From the NCBI GenBank assembly GCA_035651595.1, contig DASRFJ010000092.1, positions 1 to 45,215 of the forward strand: a DNA stretch of 45,215 nucleotides, written 5' to 3'. Below the pieces are notes generated by a model. It had not been told where the DNA came from, made no database searches, and saw nothing but the letters and a program-made list of their open reading frames with translations. The position numbers and the translations under genes are program-made. Within the stretch, counting starts at the first letter, position 1, and each line of letters opens with the position of its first letter. Positions 24,446-32,318 of this stretch are shown in pieces. This DNA comes from JAFARZ01 sp035651595 (GTDB taxonomy: Bacteria; Actinomycetota; Actinomycetes; Streptosporangiales; Streptosporangiaceae).

Positions 24446-24890
24446 GCTAGCGCCCGCCCATTCCGAATTCCATGCACTCCTAATGGCCGGAGCGCACCGG
24501 TTCGGTTCCCGTCACGATCCTGGTGGCTGTTTCAGGGGTCCGCGCCGTGGGGCGGCACTGGCGTGGGCCCGCTGGCGGCGGATAAAACTCGAAACAACGT
24601 GGTTGATTACACCTTTGTGGGGGCCGGACCCTCGTTTACGAGGGTCAACTCACCACGATGGGGTAATCCACCACATTGGTGCGGGGCAGCGCAGGCGATC
24701 ACGCGATCGAGGTGCGGCCGTTCTGGCGTAAATGATCGTGCAATTTTCACGCTGACCGGCCGTTGGCGCGCCGCGGGCGACCTGGGGTTATGTCACCGAG
24801 CCCAGGCTGCCCATTGATCGCCGGCGCGGCCGGACCGAGGATGGCTCAGCCGATGTCCGCGGATCTGACCCCCGCACAGGAAGGTTCCCT
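24446..24890. other. Divergent intergenic region between secDF and GH12 genes
   Basis: 445 bp without a gene. It holds hairpin element copy 3 (24596-24677) and must carry the promoters of both flanking genes. The AT-richer stretch around 24725-24755 (TAAATGATCGTGCAATTTTC) is the best candidate for the GH12 promoter. I see no CebR-type TGGGAGCGCTCCCA operator and no riboswitch I can defend. Confidence 0.5.
24596..24677 (+). repeat. 82-bp nested hairpin element, copy 3
   Basis: Copy 3 of the family. Outer arms AACGTGG / CCACATT (one wobble), middle arms GATTACACCTTTGTGG / CCACGATGGGGTAATC with two mismatches, inner arms GGACCCTCGT / ACGAGGGTC. The middle stem uses an A-T pair where copies 2 and 4 have G-C and copy 5 has T-A. 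The 54-bp tail seen in copies 1, 4 and 5 is not recognisable here. Confidence 0.82.
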
Positions 24891-26267
24891 ATGTCTATTC
24901 GGAGAGCCCGTATCCTGCCGTTCGTCATCGCGGCGCTGACCGGCGTTGGCGGCACGGCCGCGCTCGCCGTCACCGGACCACAGGCGCTGGCAGCCACCTC
25001 GTTGTGCGGTACGACGCAGACCACTCCCGTGGGCGGTGGAACCTACACCGTGCAGAACAACGAGTGGGGCTCCACCGCACCGGAATGTATCTCCACCGAC
25101 GGCGGCGCGGACTTCACCGTCGCCAACTCCTCGATCGCGAACAGCACCAGCGGCGCGCCAGGCGGCTATCCGTCGATCTACCAGGGCTGCCACTGGGGTA
25201 ACTGCTCCTCCGGCGGGCTGACGACCACGCCCATCCAGGCGTCGAATCTGACCACCGGCAAGGTCACCACGAGCTGGAGCACCACCCAGCCGGGCGGGAG
25301 CAACGACTACGACGTCGCATACGACATCTGGTTCAACCAGACGTCCACCACCACCGGACAGCCCAACTGCATGGAGCTGATGGTCTGGCTCAACCACAAC
25401 GGGCCGGTCCAGCCGTTCGGCTCCCAGAAAGCAAGCAATGTCAGCATCGGCGGGCATAGCTACAACATCTGGGAAGGCGCCATGAGCACGTGGAACGTGG
25501 CCTCGTACTCGATGACGACCGGCACCACCTCGGTCAGCAACCTCGACGTCGGGCAGCTCGCCCAGGACGCGATCAACCGCGGCTACATGCCGAGTTCATG
25601 CTGGCTCATCGACGTCGAGGCGGGCTTCGAGTTGTGGCAGGGTGGTGCGGGCCTCGCCACCAACTCGTTCTCGGTCAACCTGAACGGTGGCGGCGGCGGT
25701 AACACCGTGACCGTCACCAGCCCCGGCAACCAGACCGGCACGGTCGGCACCGCGGCCAGCGTACAGCTGCACGCCACCGACTCTGGCTCCGGCCAGACCC
25801 TCACCTATGGCGCGTCCGGCCTGCCGCCGGGCCTGTCCGTCAACTCCTCCACCGGGCTGATCTCCGGCACGCCCACCACCGCGGGCACCTACAACGTCAC
25901 GGCAACCGCGAAGGACGGGACCGGCGCATCGGGATCGGCCGCGTTCACCTGGACCGTCAGCGGCGGTAGTGGCGGCGGGGCCTGCACTGCCGCGTTCTCC
26001 GTGGTCAACAGCTGGTCTGGCGGGTATCAGGCCCAGGTCACGGTCACCGCGGGGTCTGCTGGCCTGAACGGCTGGAAGGTCGGCTGGACGTTCCCGGGCA
26101 GCCAGCAGATCAGCCAGATGTGGAGCGCCACCTACACCCAGTCCGGGGCGAGCGTGACCGCGACCAGCATGTCGTACGACGGCACGCTGGCGGCGGGCGC
26201 GTCTACCACGTTCGGCTTCATCGCGACGGGCAGCGCCGCCGCGCCGGCCAGCGTCACCTGCACCTGA
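24891..26267 (+). CDS. Secreted GH12 endoglucanase with Ig-like module and CBM2
   Basis: 458-residue secreted beta-1,4-glucanase or xyloglucanase. Signal peptide ~1-34 (ends QALAATS). The GH12 domain (~37-265) has the nucleophile Glu162 in MELMVWLNHNGP and the acid/base Glu247 in DVEAGFELWQGG. After a Gly linker comes an Ig-like (He_PIG-type) module (~272-356, TSPGNQTGTVGTAASVQ), then CBM2 (~363-458, from CTAAFSVVNSWSGGYQ), which binds cellulose. AGGAAGG precedes the ATG. The Ig module is nearly the same as that of the GH54 enzyme at 30622-32289. A 36-bp palindrome follows the stop. Role: plant cell-wall breakdown outside the cell. Confidence 0.94.
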   Translation: MSIRRARILPFVIAALTGVGGTAALAVTGPQALAATSLCGTTQTTPVGGGTYTVQNNEWGSTAPECISTDGGADFTVANSSIANSTSGAPGGYPSIYQGCHWGNCSSGGLTTTPIQASNLTTGKVTTSWSTTQPGGSNDYDVAYDIWFNQTSTTTGQPNCMELMVWLNHNGPVQPFGSQKASNVSIGGHSYNIWEGAMSTWNVASYSMTTGTTSVSNLDVGQLAQDAINRGYMPSSCWLIDVEAGFELWQGGAGLATNSFSVNLNGGGGGNTVTVTSPGNQTGTVGTAASVQLHATDSGSGQTLTYGASGLPPGLSVNSSTGLISGTPTTAGTYNVTATAKDGTGASGSAAFTWTVSGGSGGGACTAAFSVVNSWSGGYQAQVTVTAGSAGLNGWKVGWTFPGSQQISQMWSATYTQSGASVTATSMSYDGTLAAGASTTFGFIATGSAAAPASVTCT

Positions 26268-26287
26268 CTCAGGTTTCCCGTCCAGTT

Positions 26288-26323
26288 CGCGGGCAGCTTC
26301 CAGATATCTGGAAGCTGCCCGCG
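26288..26323. promoter_or_regulatory. Perfect 36-bp palindrome containing TTCCAG-N4-CTGGAA
   Basis: A perfect 36-bp palindrome centred on GATATC, with core TTCCAGATATCTGGAA at 26298-26313. It lies 20 bp after the GH12 stop and 80 bp before the FHA gene start. It could be a GH12 terminator, but there is no T-run, and the same core recurs at 28665-28680 and 30293-30308, each 70-90 bp before a gene start. An operator role is therefore equally likely. Confidence 0.65.
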
Positions 26324-26392
26324 ATTCGTTGACTGCCGCGTGCACACGACGCATCCTCGGTCACGGGAACTGAACACGAGGACGGGTATCCG

Positions 26393-27466
26393 ATGACTGA
26401 CGGCAGGGAAGCGGCTCGCGGTCCGGCTCGCGGTCCGGCGCGCGCTCCGCTACGGCAGCCTCCGCTGCGGCAGCGAAGCCGGCGGCGCTGGGGCATCGCG
26501 GGCGGCGTCGCGGTTGGCTGGCTGCTGGCCGAGCTCATGACAGGTTCCGCCATCGCCGCGACCGTGCTGCTGGTGGCTCTGGCCGGACTCGGTGTGGCCG
26601 GCGTGGCGGGTCTGCGGGCCGTCGGCGTCACGAGGGATCATCCGTGGGTGCGGCGGATGGCATCCCGGCCGTGGCGGGATGGGCAGGACGTGCTGAACGC
26701 CGCCATGCGCCACCTGTCCGAGGTGTTCGTGGTCACGCCGAACGGATCGCTGCTCGCGCCTAACGTCATCGAAGTCCAGCTGAACCCAGACGATCTGCTG
26801 TCGCTACGGGAACGGATGGAGCTGGACATAATCTCGGTGAGCGCCACCGAGGTGTACGAGGAGCAGGTCGCCGCCCGCGGTGCGCGCTTCGCCGGACCGG
26901 GCCGGGCGGACGTCTACGTCATCCCGGACGATTCGGTGCCGCCTGGCCGCTTCCGGCTGCGGCAGGGAGTTCCGGTGAGCGCCGGCTTCCTGCCCGACGT
27001 GCCGTCACCGTCGGCCCCGCCGTCACCGTCATTCCCGCCCCCGCCTCCGCCCGCACCCTCGCCGTCGCCCTCGCCGGACAGCGGTTTCACGCACGTCGTG
27101 CGCGAGTATGACCCGGGTCGGTGGGCCAGCGAGCCCGATGGCGTGGTCACGCTCATGGAGCGGACCCGTGCCATCATCCCGCCGCTCCGGCTGGTGACCG
27201 GCTCGTCCGTCGCGGAGACCTCGATGTCCGGAGCCCGGGCCGGCCGCGGGTCCGTCGAGCTTGTGCTGCCCGACGAACCGACGATTTCCAGGGTGCACGC
27301 GCGGTTCGAGTTCTCCGGCGGCCGCTGGCGGGTCACCAACCAGGGCAGGAACGGGCTGTGCCTCAACGGTGCCCCCGTGACAGACGAGCAGCCGCTGAGC
27401 CACGGGGATTCGATTCGCTGGGGAAGCAGGTCAGACGCGCCGCAGTCCCGCGTCGAGATCGGCTGA
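26393..27466 (+). CDS. Membrane-associated FHA-domain protein
   Basis: 357-residue protein. Basic N-terminus, one or two hydrophobic helices (GIAGGVAVGWLLAELM and AIAATVLLVALAGLGVAGV, ~34-77), a globular region (~90-200; RHLSEVFVVTPNGSLLAPNV, VQLNPDDLLSLRERMELDI) resembling DUF3662, a Pro/Ser linker (~203-230), and a C-terminal FHA domain (~262-357) with GSVELVLPDEPTISRVHARF and the conserved Asn-Gly (QGRNGLCLNG). FHA domains bind phosphothreonine peptides, so it probably reads Ser/Thr-kinase signalling at the membrane. GAGGACGGG precedes the ATG. The next gene starts 103 bp downstream. Confidence 0.87.
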   Translation: MTDGREAARGPARGPARAPLRQPPLRQRSRRRWGIAGGVAVGWLLAELMTGSAIAATVLLVALAGLGVAGVAGLRAVGVTRDHPWVRRMASRPWRDGQDVLNAAMRHLSEVFVVTPNGSLLAPNVIEVQLNPDDLLSLRERMELDIISVSATEVYEEQVAARGARFAGPGRADVYVIPDDSVPPGRFRLRQGVPVSAGFLPDVPSPSAPPSPSFPPPPPPAPSPSPSPDSGFTHVVREYDPGRWASEPDGVVTLMERTRAIIPPLRLVTGSSVAETSMSGARAGRGSVELVLPDEPTISRVHARFEFSGGRWRVTNQGRNGLCLNGAPVTDEQPLSHGDSIRWGSRSDAPQSRVEIG

Positions 27467-27569
27467 GCCGTTGTCCGCTTGATCACGCTCGCCGCGCGGT
27501 TGCGGATATTGTCGTTTCAGGTACGGCGAGATCTGGCAGGCGGTCCGGGGGCGAGGGAGTGGCGACTGA

Positions 27570-28403
27570 GTGGTAGCGGCGCGACTGTTCATGCGGTCGG
27601 CGGCGCGCGAGGAGTGGGTTGGCTGCCCGCCTGACGAGATCACCTGGCTGGACCGGAGCACGCTCAGCGGAAACGAAGATCTCACCCTGCACCGCGCCCC
27701 GCGGTGCGCCGGCCTGCGGTATGTCCATCACCGCTGGGAGCTGTTCAGCAGGGACACGACCTACCCGGTCTACCTCGCGCCGGGCGTGCCAGGAACGCCG
27801 CCCAGCGCGGAGATCGTGCAGCGGACGGCCCGTCATGTGCTGCCGGTGGCCACGGCGAGCTACGAGGCTCAGCCGGTGGTGCTGGACGACGGCCCGTGGC
27901 TGATCAGCGTCGCCTCCTGGGTGCTGATGCTCCGGCTGGAGATGCCGGCGGTCTCCGGCGCCGACGACGCGCCCGACCAGGAAGAAGACGAGAACCTGGC
28001 CACCCAGGCCGGGGATATCGTGCGGCGCTCCGGATCCCCGGGAGCGCTGGCTCGGGTCCGCGCTTATTTCGAGCGCAACACGATGGCACGGCTGGCGATG
28101 GCCTTTTACTACCAGGAATTCATACTCGGTGTCGCCGCCCCGCAGGCGGTGCCGATGACCAATGTGGTCATTGCCCTGAACCTGAGCGGAGAGGGCGCGG
28201 TATCGGACTACAAGAAACTGCTCCAGGGCATGATCTGGTCCGAACGCGGGCACGCCCGCGATCTCGCCGGCTACCTGCTCGCCAATGGATTGCTGACGCC
28301 CGCCGATCTGGACGAGGCGAGGAAAACCGCCGCGGAGAACGAGCGCAACGGCATCTGCGAGATGGCGCGGCAGCGACTCCGCTACCGGCCGAGAGGCCGC
28401 TAG
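27570..28403 (+). CDS. Conserved hypothetical protein downstream of FHA gene
   Basis: 277-residue soluble protein. The N-terminal part has REEWVGCPPDEITWLDRSTL and then APRCAGLRYVHHRWELFSRD, followed by TTYPVYLAPGVPG. The middle is acidic (DDAPDQEEDENLATQAGDIV); the C-terminal half is helical (RAYFERNTMARLAMAFYYQE). I cannot name a family, but an FHA protein followed by such a protein suggests a functional pair. GTG 27570 with GGGAG about ten bases upstream. Its last 4 nt overlap the convergent small gene at 28400. Confidence 0.75.
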   Translation: MVAARLFMRSAAREEWVGCPPDEITWLDRSTLSGNEDLTLHRAPRCAGLRYVHHRWELFSRDTTYPVYLAPGVPGTPPSAEIVQRTARHVLPVATASYEAQPVVLDDGPWLISVASWVLMLRLEMPAVSGADDAPDQEEDENLATQAGDIVRRSGSPGALARVRAYFERNTMARLAMAFYYQEFILGVAAPQAVPMTNVVIALNLSGEGAVSDYKKLLQGMIWSERGHARDLAGYLLANGLLTPADLDEARKTAAENERNGICEMARQRLRYRPRGR

Positions 28404-28594
28404 TTGCTGGGCCGCGGTGTTGTGCACCTGATGTGCGGATCAACGCCCGCGTAGTTGAGCGGTCCGGCCAGGGCGGTAACCGCGACCGTGCCCACGGTGC
28501 TGCAGTTGGCCGGGTCCCGGTAATCGCCGCGTTGCGCGGCGGCTATGCCGCCGATGACCAGCCAGGCGGCAAGAAGCACCGATCCGAAATGCAT
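28400..28594 (-). CDS. Small conserved exported/membrane protein
   Basis: 64-residue protein: an N-terminal hydrophobic helix (FGSVLLAAWLVIGGIAAAQR), then ANCSTVGTVAVTALAGPLNYAGVDPHIRC. The segment GT-A-T-AGPLNY-GV-P recurs in small actinomycete proteins of unknown function, and its two Cys residues could pair. GAGGGG precedes the ATG at 28594, and the TTCCAG palindrome lies 70 bp upstream. It overlaps the convergent 27570 gene by 4 nt. Confidence 0.72.
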   Translation of the reverse strand: MHFGSVLLAAWLVIGGIAAAQRGDYRDPANCSTVGTVAVTALAGPLNYAGVDPHIRCTTPRPSN

Positions 28595-28621
28595 CTGAAC
28601 CCCTCATCAAACGCGACGGCT

Positions 28622-28638
28622 GCTTTTCTGCAAAAAGC
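28622..28638. terminator. Short GCTTTT / AAAAAGC hairpin
   Basis: Stem GCTTTT (28622-28627) and AAAAAGC (28632-28638) with a 4-base loop, about 70 bp after the stop of the YeaQ-like gene on the minus strand and upstream of the small gene at 28594. It may be a weak terminator or an attenuator in the leader of the small gene. Confidence 0.35.
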
Positions 28639-28664
28639 GTACCCAGGCCAGACCGGAAATTGCC

Positions 28665-28680
28665 TTCCAGAAATCTGGAA
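28665..28680. promoter_or_regulatory. Palindrome TTCCAG-N4-CTGGAA upstream of 28594 gene
   Basis: TTCCAGAAATCTGGAA: perfect 7-bp arms around AA. It is 70 bp upstream of the small membrane protein start and 28 bp beyond the stop of the YeaQ-like gene. One of three copies of this palindrome in 4 kb. Confidence 0.55.
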
Positions 28681-28707
28681 CTCCGCGTCGGGCCCGGGGA
28701 AACGTGT

Positions 28708-28989
28708 TTACCGGCGGCGGTGGCCGGACTCCAGACCGGTGAGACGCAGCAGGAGCAGCAGCACCCAGGCGCCGATGATCGACCCGATGATGCCAACGGT
28801 GTGGAAGCTGTGCACGTTCAGCGTGTGGTACTGGAACAGGTTCTGCAGGAACCCGCCGACGAAGGAGCCGACGATGCCGAGCACGATGGTGCCGGCGATC
28901 CCGATCGAGTCGCGGCCCGGCATGAGCAGACGCGCGATCCCGCCGCAGATGAACCCCACGATCAGGAGCACGATAATAAAAGCGATCAT
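28708..28989 (-). CDS. GlsB/YeaQ/YmgE family stress membrane protein
   Basis: 93-residue membrane protein with three hydrophobic helices and the family pattern GFICGGIARLLMPGRD, then GIAGTIVLGIVGSFVGGFL, then the last helix GIIGSIIGAWVLLLLLRL. The family (transglycosylase-associated protein, YeaQ/YmgE) is linked to stress responses; its biochemical role is not settled. GGGGAG stands before the ATG at 28989. It starts 45 nt after the LCP gene stop on the same strand, so the two may be co-transcribed. Confidence 0.9.
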   Translation of the reverse strand: MIAFIIVLLIVGFICGGIARLLMPGRDSIGIAGTIVLGIVGSFVGGFLQNLFQYHTLNVHSFHTVGIIGSIIGAWVLLLLLRLTGLESGHRRR

Positions 28990-29034
28990 GCGGACAAACT
29001 CCCCTCATTGACCCCGATTATCCCGGCGGGTTGC

Positions 29035-30204
29035 TCAGCCGACAGCCGTGCCGGCCAGCAATCCCTGCGGGATCGTGCTGCCGGTCTTCAGCGCGTTGAA
29101 CAACTCGGTTGCCTTGGTCTTGTTCCACAGCACCGCGTCACCGGCGCTCGTGGCGTAGTTGGGGTTGGCGATCGGCACGGTGCCCGTCTGCGGACCGCGC
29201 AGCGCGAACGCCGCGTGCGCCAGGTCCAGCAGGCTCGTGCCCGTGTCAACGGACATCGAACTCGCGGCCGTCGAGCCGAATGGCAGCGCCGTGAACGGGT
29301 TCAGGTAGACGCCGGGCGACGTGGCCTTGTTCAGCAGAGCGGACAGGAACGCGCGCTGATCCTGGATCCGCTGGAGGTCCCCGATGGCGAACGAGTGCCG
29401 GTCGCGGACGAAGGCGAGCGCTTGCGTTCCGTTGAGGTTGTGGCATCCGGCCGCCAGGTGAACTCCAGAGTAGGAGTCTTTGACCGCGCTCTTGAGGCAC
29501 ATCGGCACGCCGCCGATCTGGTTCACCACGGAGACCAGGCCGCCGAAGCCGATGCCCATGTAGTGGTCGATCCTCAGCCCGGTGACGTTCTCGATCGTCT
29601 TGATCAGCAGGTTCGCCCCGCCGAACGCCAGCGTGGCGTTGATCTTGTTCCAGCCGTGACCGGGAATGTCAACGTAGGAGTCACGCGGGATGCTGATCAG
29701 CACCGGCCGGCCGCTGCCCATGTGCAGCAGCATGATGGAGTCCGAGTTCAGCGTGCCTGAGTTGAACCCGACGTGCAGCTGGCGAATCTGGGCGCTGGAC
29801 AGCCCGGCCCGGCTGTCCGAACCGGTGATCAGCCAGTTCGTCCCCGCCGAGGTCAGCGTCGTCGTCGGCAGCGTGACGGACTTGTTCAGCTTGCCGTCCA
29901 GCCAGAAGTAGCTTCCGGCCGTGCCCGCGATCAGCACGGCCACGACCGCGCCGATAACCAGCGCGATCCGCCGGCCGCGCCGTCCCGGCTGTCCCCAGAA
30001 CCGCCAGCGGCGCCCGCCGCCACCGCCCAGACCCCACCGTTCTGGTTCGTCCCGATCGGGCGCGGACCGAGGCGGCGGCTGGGTAGGCCAGGCCCCGGCC
30101 CGGTTCCTGGTGGCCTCGCCCTGCCCGCCTGCCTGGTAAGCCTCGGTCGGCTGGTGCCCAGACTCGGGCCTGTTCTGGTACCAACCGTGCCAATCGTCAC
30201 TCAT
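29035..30204 (-). CDS. LytR-CpsA-Psr (LCP) family cell-wall glycopolymer transferase
   Basis: 389-residue membrane phosphotransferase attaching polyprenyl-pyrophosphate-linked glycopolymers to peptidoglycan outside the cell. A Gly/Pro-rich cytoplasmic N-terminus (1-75) precedes one TM helix (79-101). The LCP domain (~120-300) has GSDSRAGL with Asp130 and Arg132, SDSIMLLHMG, SIPRDSYVDIPG with Arg174 and Asp175, KINATLAFGG, and FVRDRHSFAIGDLQRIQDQR. All expected Asp/Arg lipid-pyrophosphate ligands are present. ATG 30204; a TTCCAG-type palindrome lies 89 bp upstream. Whether it handles teichoic acid, arabinogalactan or other polymer cannot be told. Confidence 0.93.
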   Translation of the reverse strand: MSDDWHGWYQNRPESGHQPTEAYQAGGQGEATRNRAGAWPTQPPPRSAPDRDEPERWGLGGGGGRRWRFWGQPGRRGRRIALVIGAVVAVLIAGTAGSYFWLDGKLNKSVTLPTTTLTSAGTNWLITGSDSRAGLSSAQIRQLHVGFNSGTLNSDSIMLLHMGSGRPVLISIPRDSYVDIPGHGWNKINATLAFGGANLLIKTIENVTGLRIDHYMGIGFGGLVSVVNQIGGVPMCLKSAVKDSYSGVHLAAGCHNLNGTQALAFVRDRHSFAIGDLQRIQDQRAFLSALLNKATSPGVYLNPFTALPFGSTAASSMSVDTGTSLLDLAHAAFALRGPQTGTVPIANPNYATSAGDAVLWNKTKATELFNALKTGSTIPQGLLAGTAVG

Positions 30205-30292
30205 CGATCCTGACGCCTTCAGGTTGACGTAGCTGCCATGACGACCTCACGATAGGTGGTCATCCGCCAGTTCTGCGCATCCGGAGCGGATC

Positions 30293-30308
30293 TTCCAGAA
30301 ACCTGGAA
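30293..30308. promoter_or_regulatory. Palindrome TTCCAG-N4-CTGGAA upstream of LCP gene
   Basis: TTCCAGAAACCTGGAA: 6-bp perfect arms, third copy of the palindrome. It is 89 bp upstream of the LCP start, a placement like that of the copies before the FHA gene and the 28594 gene. Confidence 0.55.
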
Positions 30309-30394
30309 GGCAGGGGGAGTGGCGCGGGCGGCTGGCCTGTTCCGGGGGCTTGCTTGGTTCGCTGGCCGGTCAGCAGGCGGCGATGGGCCTGGAT

Positions 30395-30530
30395 AACGTG
30401 GTAGTTCGCCCCTTCGTGGTAGCGGGACCCTTCTGAACGAGGGTCGATCCACCACAAGGGGGCAACCGTCCACGTTATTGACAGGACAGCCGATGCGCTC
30501 GTATCCCAGTAGCCGCACACTGCACTCCAG
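30395..30530 (+). repeat. 82-bp nested hairpin element, copy 4, with 3' tail
   Basis: Hairpin 30395-30476: outer arms AACGTGG / CCACGTT, middle arms GCCCCTTCGTGGT / ACCACAAGGGGGC, inner arms GGACCCT / AGGGTC. Tail 30477-30530 carries GATGCGCTCGTATCCC, AGTAGCCGCACACTG and CACTCCAG, closely matching copies 1 and 5. The most regular copy. Confidence 0.88.
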
Positions 30531-30568
30531 ATGTCCGGTTTGTTTGGCTGGAAAGCGCGCATCAAAGG

Positions 30569-30607
30569 GTAAAACCACAGCCCGTTCGGAACGGACTGTG
30601 GTTTTAC
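30569..30607. terminator. Strong hairpin terminator after GH54 gene
   Basis: Arms GTAAAACCACAG and CTGTGGTTTTAC pair perfectly, extended by CCCGTTC / GGAACGGA-type pairs, giving a ~19-bp stem with almost no loop. It lies 15 bp past the GH54 stop. On the minus strand the stem is followed by CCCTTT, and it could also stop + strand transcripts. Confidence 0.85.
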
Positions 30608-30621
30608 TGGCAGTCACCCTG

Positions 30622-32289
30622 TCATGTCGAGCAAGCGGTGCCGTTCACGGTGAAGCTCGACGGCACGGCGTCGCTGGTGTTCCAGGTGCCCTGGAAGCCC
30701 AGAGATGTGCTGGTGCCGGGCGCGATCGTGCCGTTGTAGCTGGCGTTGGTGATCGTCACGTTCTCGCCGCTCTGGCTGGCGGTGCCGTTCCATGCGGTGG
30801 TGATCTTCTGGTCGCCCGGGAAGGTGAAGGTCAGGGTCCAGCCGCTGATCGCGGCGGTGCCAGTGTCGGTGATCGTGAGGCCGGCCACGAAGCCGCCGGC
30901 CCACTGGCTCTGCGTGGCGTAGCCGACCTGGCACGTCCCGCCGCCGGTGGTCGGGTTCTTGACCGTCCAGGTGAAGGTGGCCGAACCGGACGCGCCGGTG
31001 GTGTCGGTCGCGGTGACCGTGACGGTGGGACTGCCCGCGGTGGTCGGGGTCCCGGAGATCAGGCCGGTGCCGGAATTGATGGTCAGGCCCGCGGGCAGGC
31101 CGCTGGCCGTGTAGCTGAGGGTCTGCCCGGAAGCGGAGTCCGACGCGTGGACCTGCACGCTGGCCGCGGTGCCGACCGTGCTGGTCTGGTTGCCGGGGCT
31201 GGTGACCGTCACGGTGTTGGCGCTGCTCCCGGTCGTGGAGTATCCGGCGGCAACGATGTTGGCCTGGACCGCGTTCTCGGTGGCGGCTGAGGGGTACCCG
31301 GAGGTCATCACGCCTTCGTAGAACGTGCCGGCGGCGCCTTTGCTGTTGTCGCCGCCGATGCCGAGGATGATCGCCCCCTCTTTGTGCATCGGGTTGTAGC
31401 CGGCCGGGCGCACCCCGCTGAAGTCGGTCGCCAGGCCGCCGGACTGCGCGTTGCCGCCCAGGATGGCCCACTGATTGGCTTCGCCCTCGACCATCGCGGT
31501 GGTGAACCGGAAGCTGGTGGTCGGGTCGTTGGCGTTGAATCCCGCGTTGGACCCGGAGTACAGGCCGTTCTCCATGTCGGCCATGATCCAGGGGCCGTTG
31601 CCGGTGCCGAATCCCCAGACCTTGATGTTGCCGAAGTAGATGGCTTCCATGTGGCCGGCGCCGGTGTCGTTGTTGCTGGTCTCGGCGTTGCCGTAGTCGA
31701 AGCAGCAGCCGCCGTTGAAGTGCGTGCCGTCGAAGATGGCGTACTCGCCCTCGGACTGGTCGCCGGTCGCGATGCCCGAGGTGGCGTCGTCGCGGTACCC
31801 GGTGCCGGGCGCGACGAAGACGCCGTAGACATGGTGGCCGCCGACCCAGGCCGGCGCCGCGGTCGCGTTCGCCAGGTTGTCCGGCCCGCCGGCGGCCCCG
31901 CCGCCGGGCGCGTCGGTGAGGTTGTTGTTGTGCCCGGACTGGTCGAAGATCTCGGTGATCACGCACGACGTGCCGGCGCAGAACGAGTCCTGCGCGGCCG
32001 CGTTGGCCGCCCCGCCCGCGCTCAGCGGGCCGATGTTCAGCGTCGCGCCGTCGGAGGAGCGGCGGACCTGGTACAGGGACCCGTCATAGGCCGCGAACAA
32101 CGCCCGCGTCGTGCTGTGCGCGGCCACGCAGGGAGTGCCACCCGAGGCATAGATGTCGCACGGGCCCTGCGCGGCCGCCCGGGCTTGCGGCGCGATGCCG
32201 GCGACCATGGCGCCGACGGCCAGCGCCGTCGCCGCTCCCAGGGCGAGCAGCGTCGTGTTCGGGAGCCGCGACCGTGACCGGACAGTCAT
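30622..32289 (-). CDS. Secreted GH54 alpha-L-arabinofuranosidase with Ig-like module and CBM2
   Basis: 555-residue secreted exo-enzyme releasing arabinose from arabinoxylan or arabinan. Signal peptide ~1-38 (ends ARAAA). The GH54 catalytic domain (~43-350) closely follows fungal AbfB: GPCDIYASGGTPCVAAHSTT, CCFDYGNAETS, nucleophile Glu240 in WIMADMENGLYSG, and Asp314 in GIGGDNSKG. Fungal AbfB carries a C-terminal CBM42; here it is replaced by an Ig-like module (~358-443) and a CBM2 (~453-553). ATG 32289 is chosen for AAGGGAAGG just upstream rather than the longer frame to 32337. A LacI-type operator lies at 32319-32334 and a strong terminator follows. Confidence 0.94.
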   Translation of the reverse strand: MTVRSRSRLPNTTLLALGAATALAVGAMVAGIAPQARAAAQGPCDIYASGGTPCVAAHSTTRALFAAYDGSLYQVRRSSDGATLNIGPLSAGGAANAAAQDSFCAGTSCVITEIFDQSGHNNNLTDAPGGGAAGGPDNLANATAAPAWVGGHHVYGVFVAPGTGYRDDATSGIATGDQSEGEYAIFDGTHFNGGCCFDYGNAETSNNDTGAGHMEAIYFGNIKVWGFGTGNGPWIMADMENGLYSGSNAGFNANDPTTSFRFTTAMVEGEANQWAILGGNAQSGGLATDFSGVRPAGYNPMHKEGAIILGIGGDNSKGAAGTFYEGVMTSGYPSAATENAVQANIVAAGYSTTGSSANTVTVTSPGNQTSTVGTAASVQVHASDSASGQTLSYTASGLPAGLTINSGTGLISGTPTTAGSPTVTVTATDTTGASGSATFTWTVKNPTTGGGTCQVGYATQSQWAGGFVAGLTITDTGTAAISGWTLTFTFPGDQKITTAWNGTASQSGENVTITNASYNGTIAPGTSTSLGFQGTWNTSDAVPSSFTVNGTACST

Positions 32290-32318
32290 CGTTGAACCTT
32301 CCCTTCTCGTCGGCCAGA

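Larger units (their letters stand above)
30205..30621. other. Intergenic region between GH54 and LCP genes
   Basis: 417 bp without a gene, both neighbours on the minus strand. In order it holds the putative LCP promoter with a TTCCAG-type palindrome (30293-30308), hairpin element copy 4 with tail (30395-30530) and the GH54 terminator (30569-30607). Confidence 0.7.

Noticed and set aside
24760..24890. Possible riboswitch in the leader of the GH12 gene
   Set aside because: No conserved core of the cyclic-di-AMP (ydaO) or other class could be laid out; the GC-rich pairings are ordinary for this genome.
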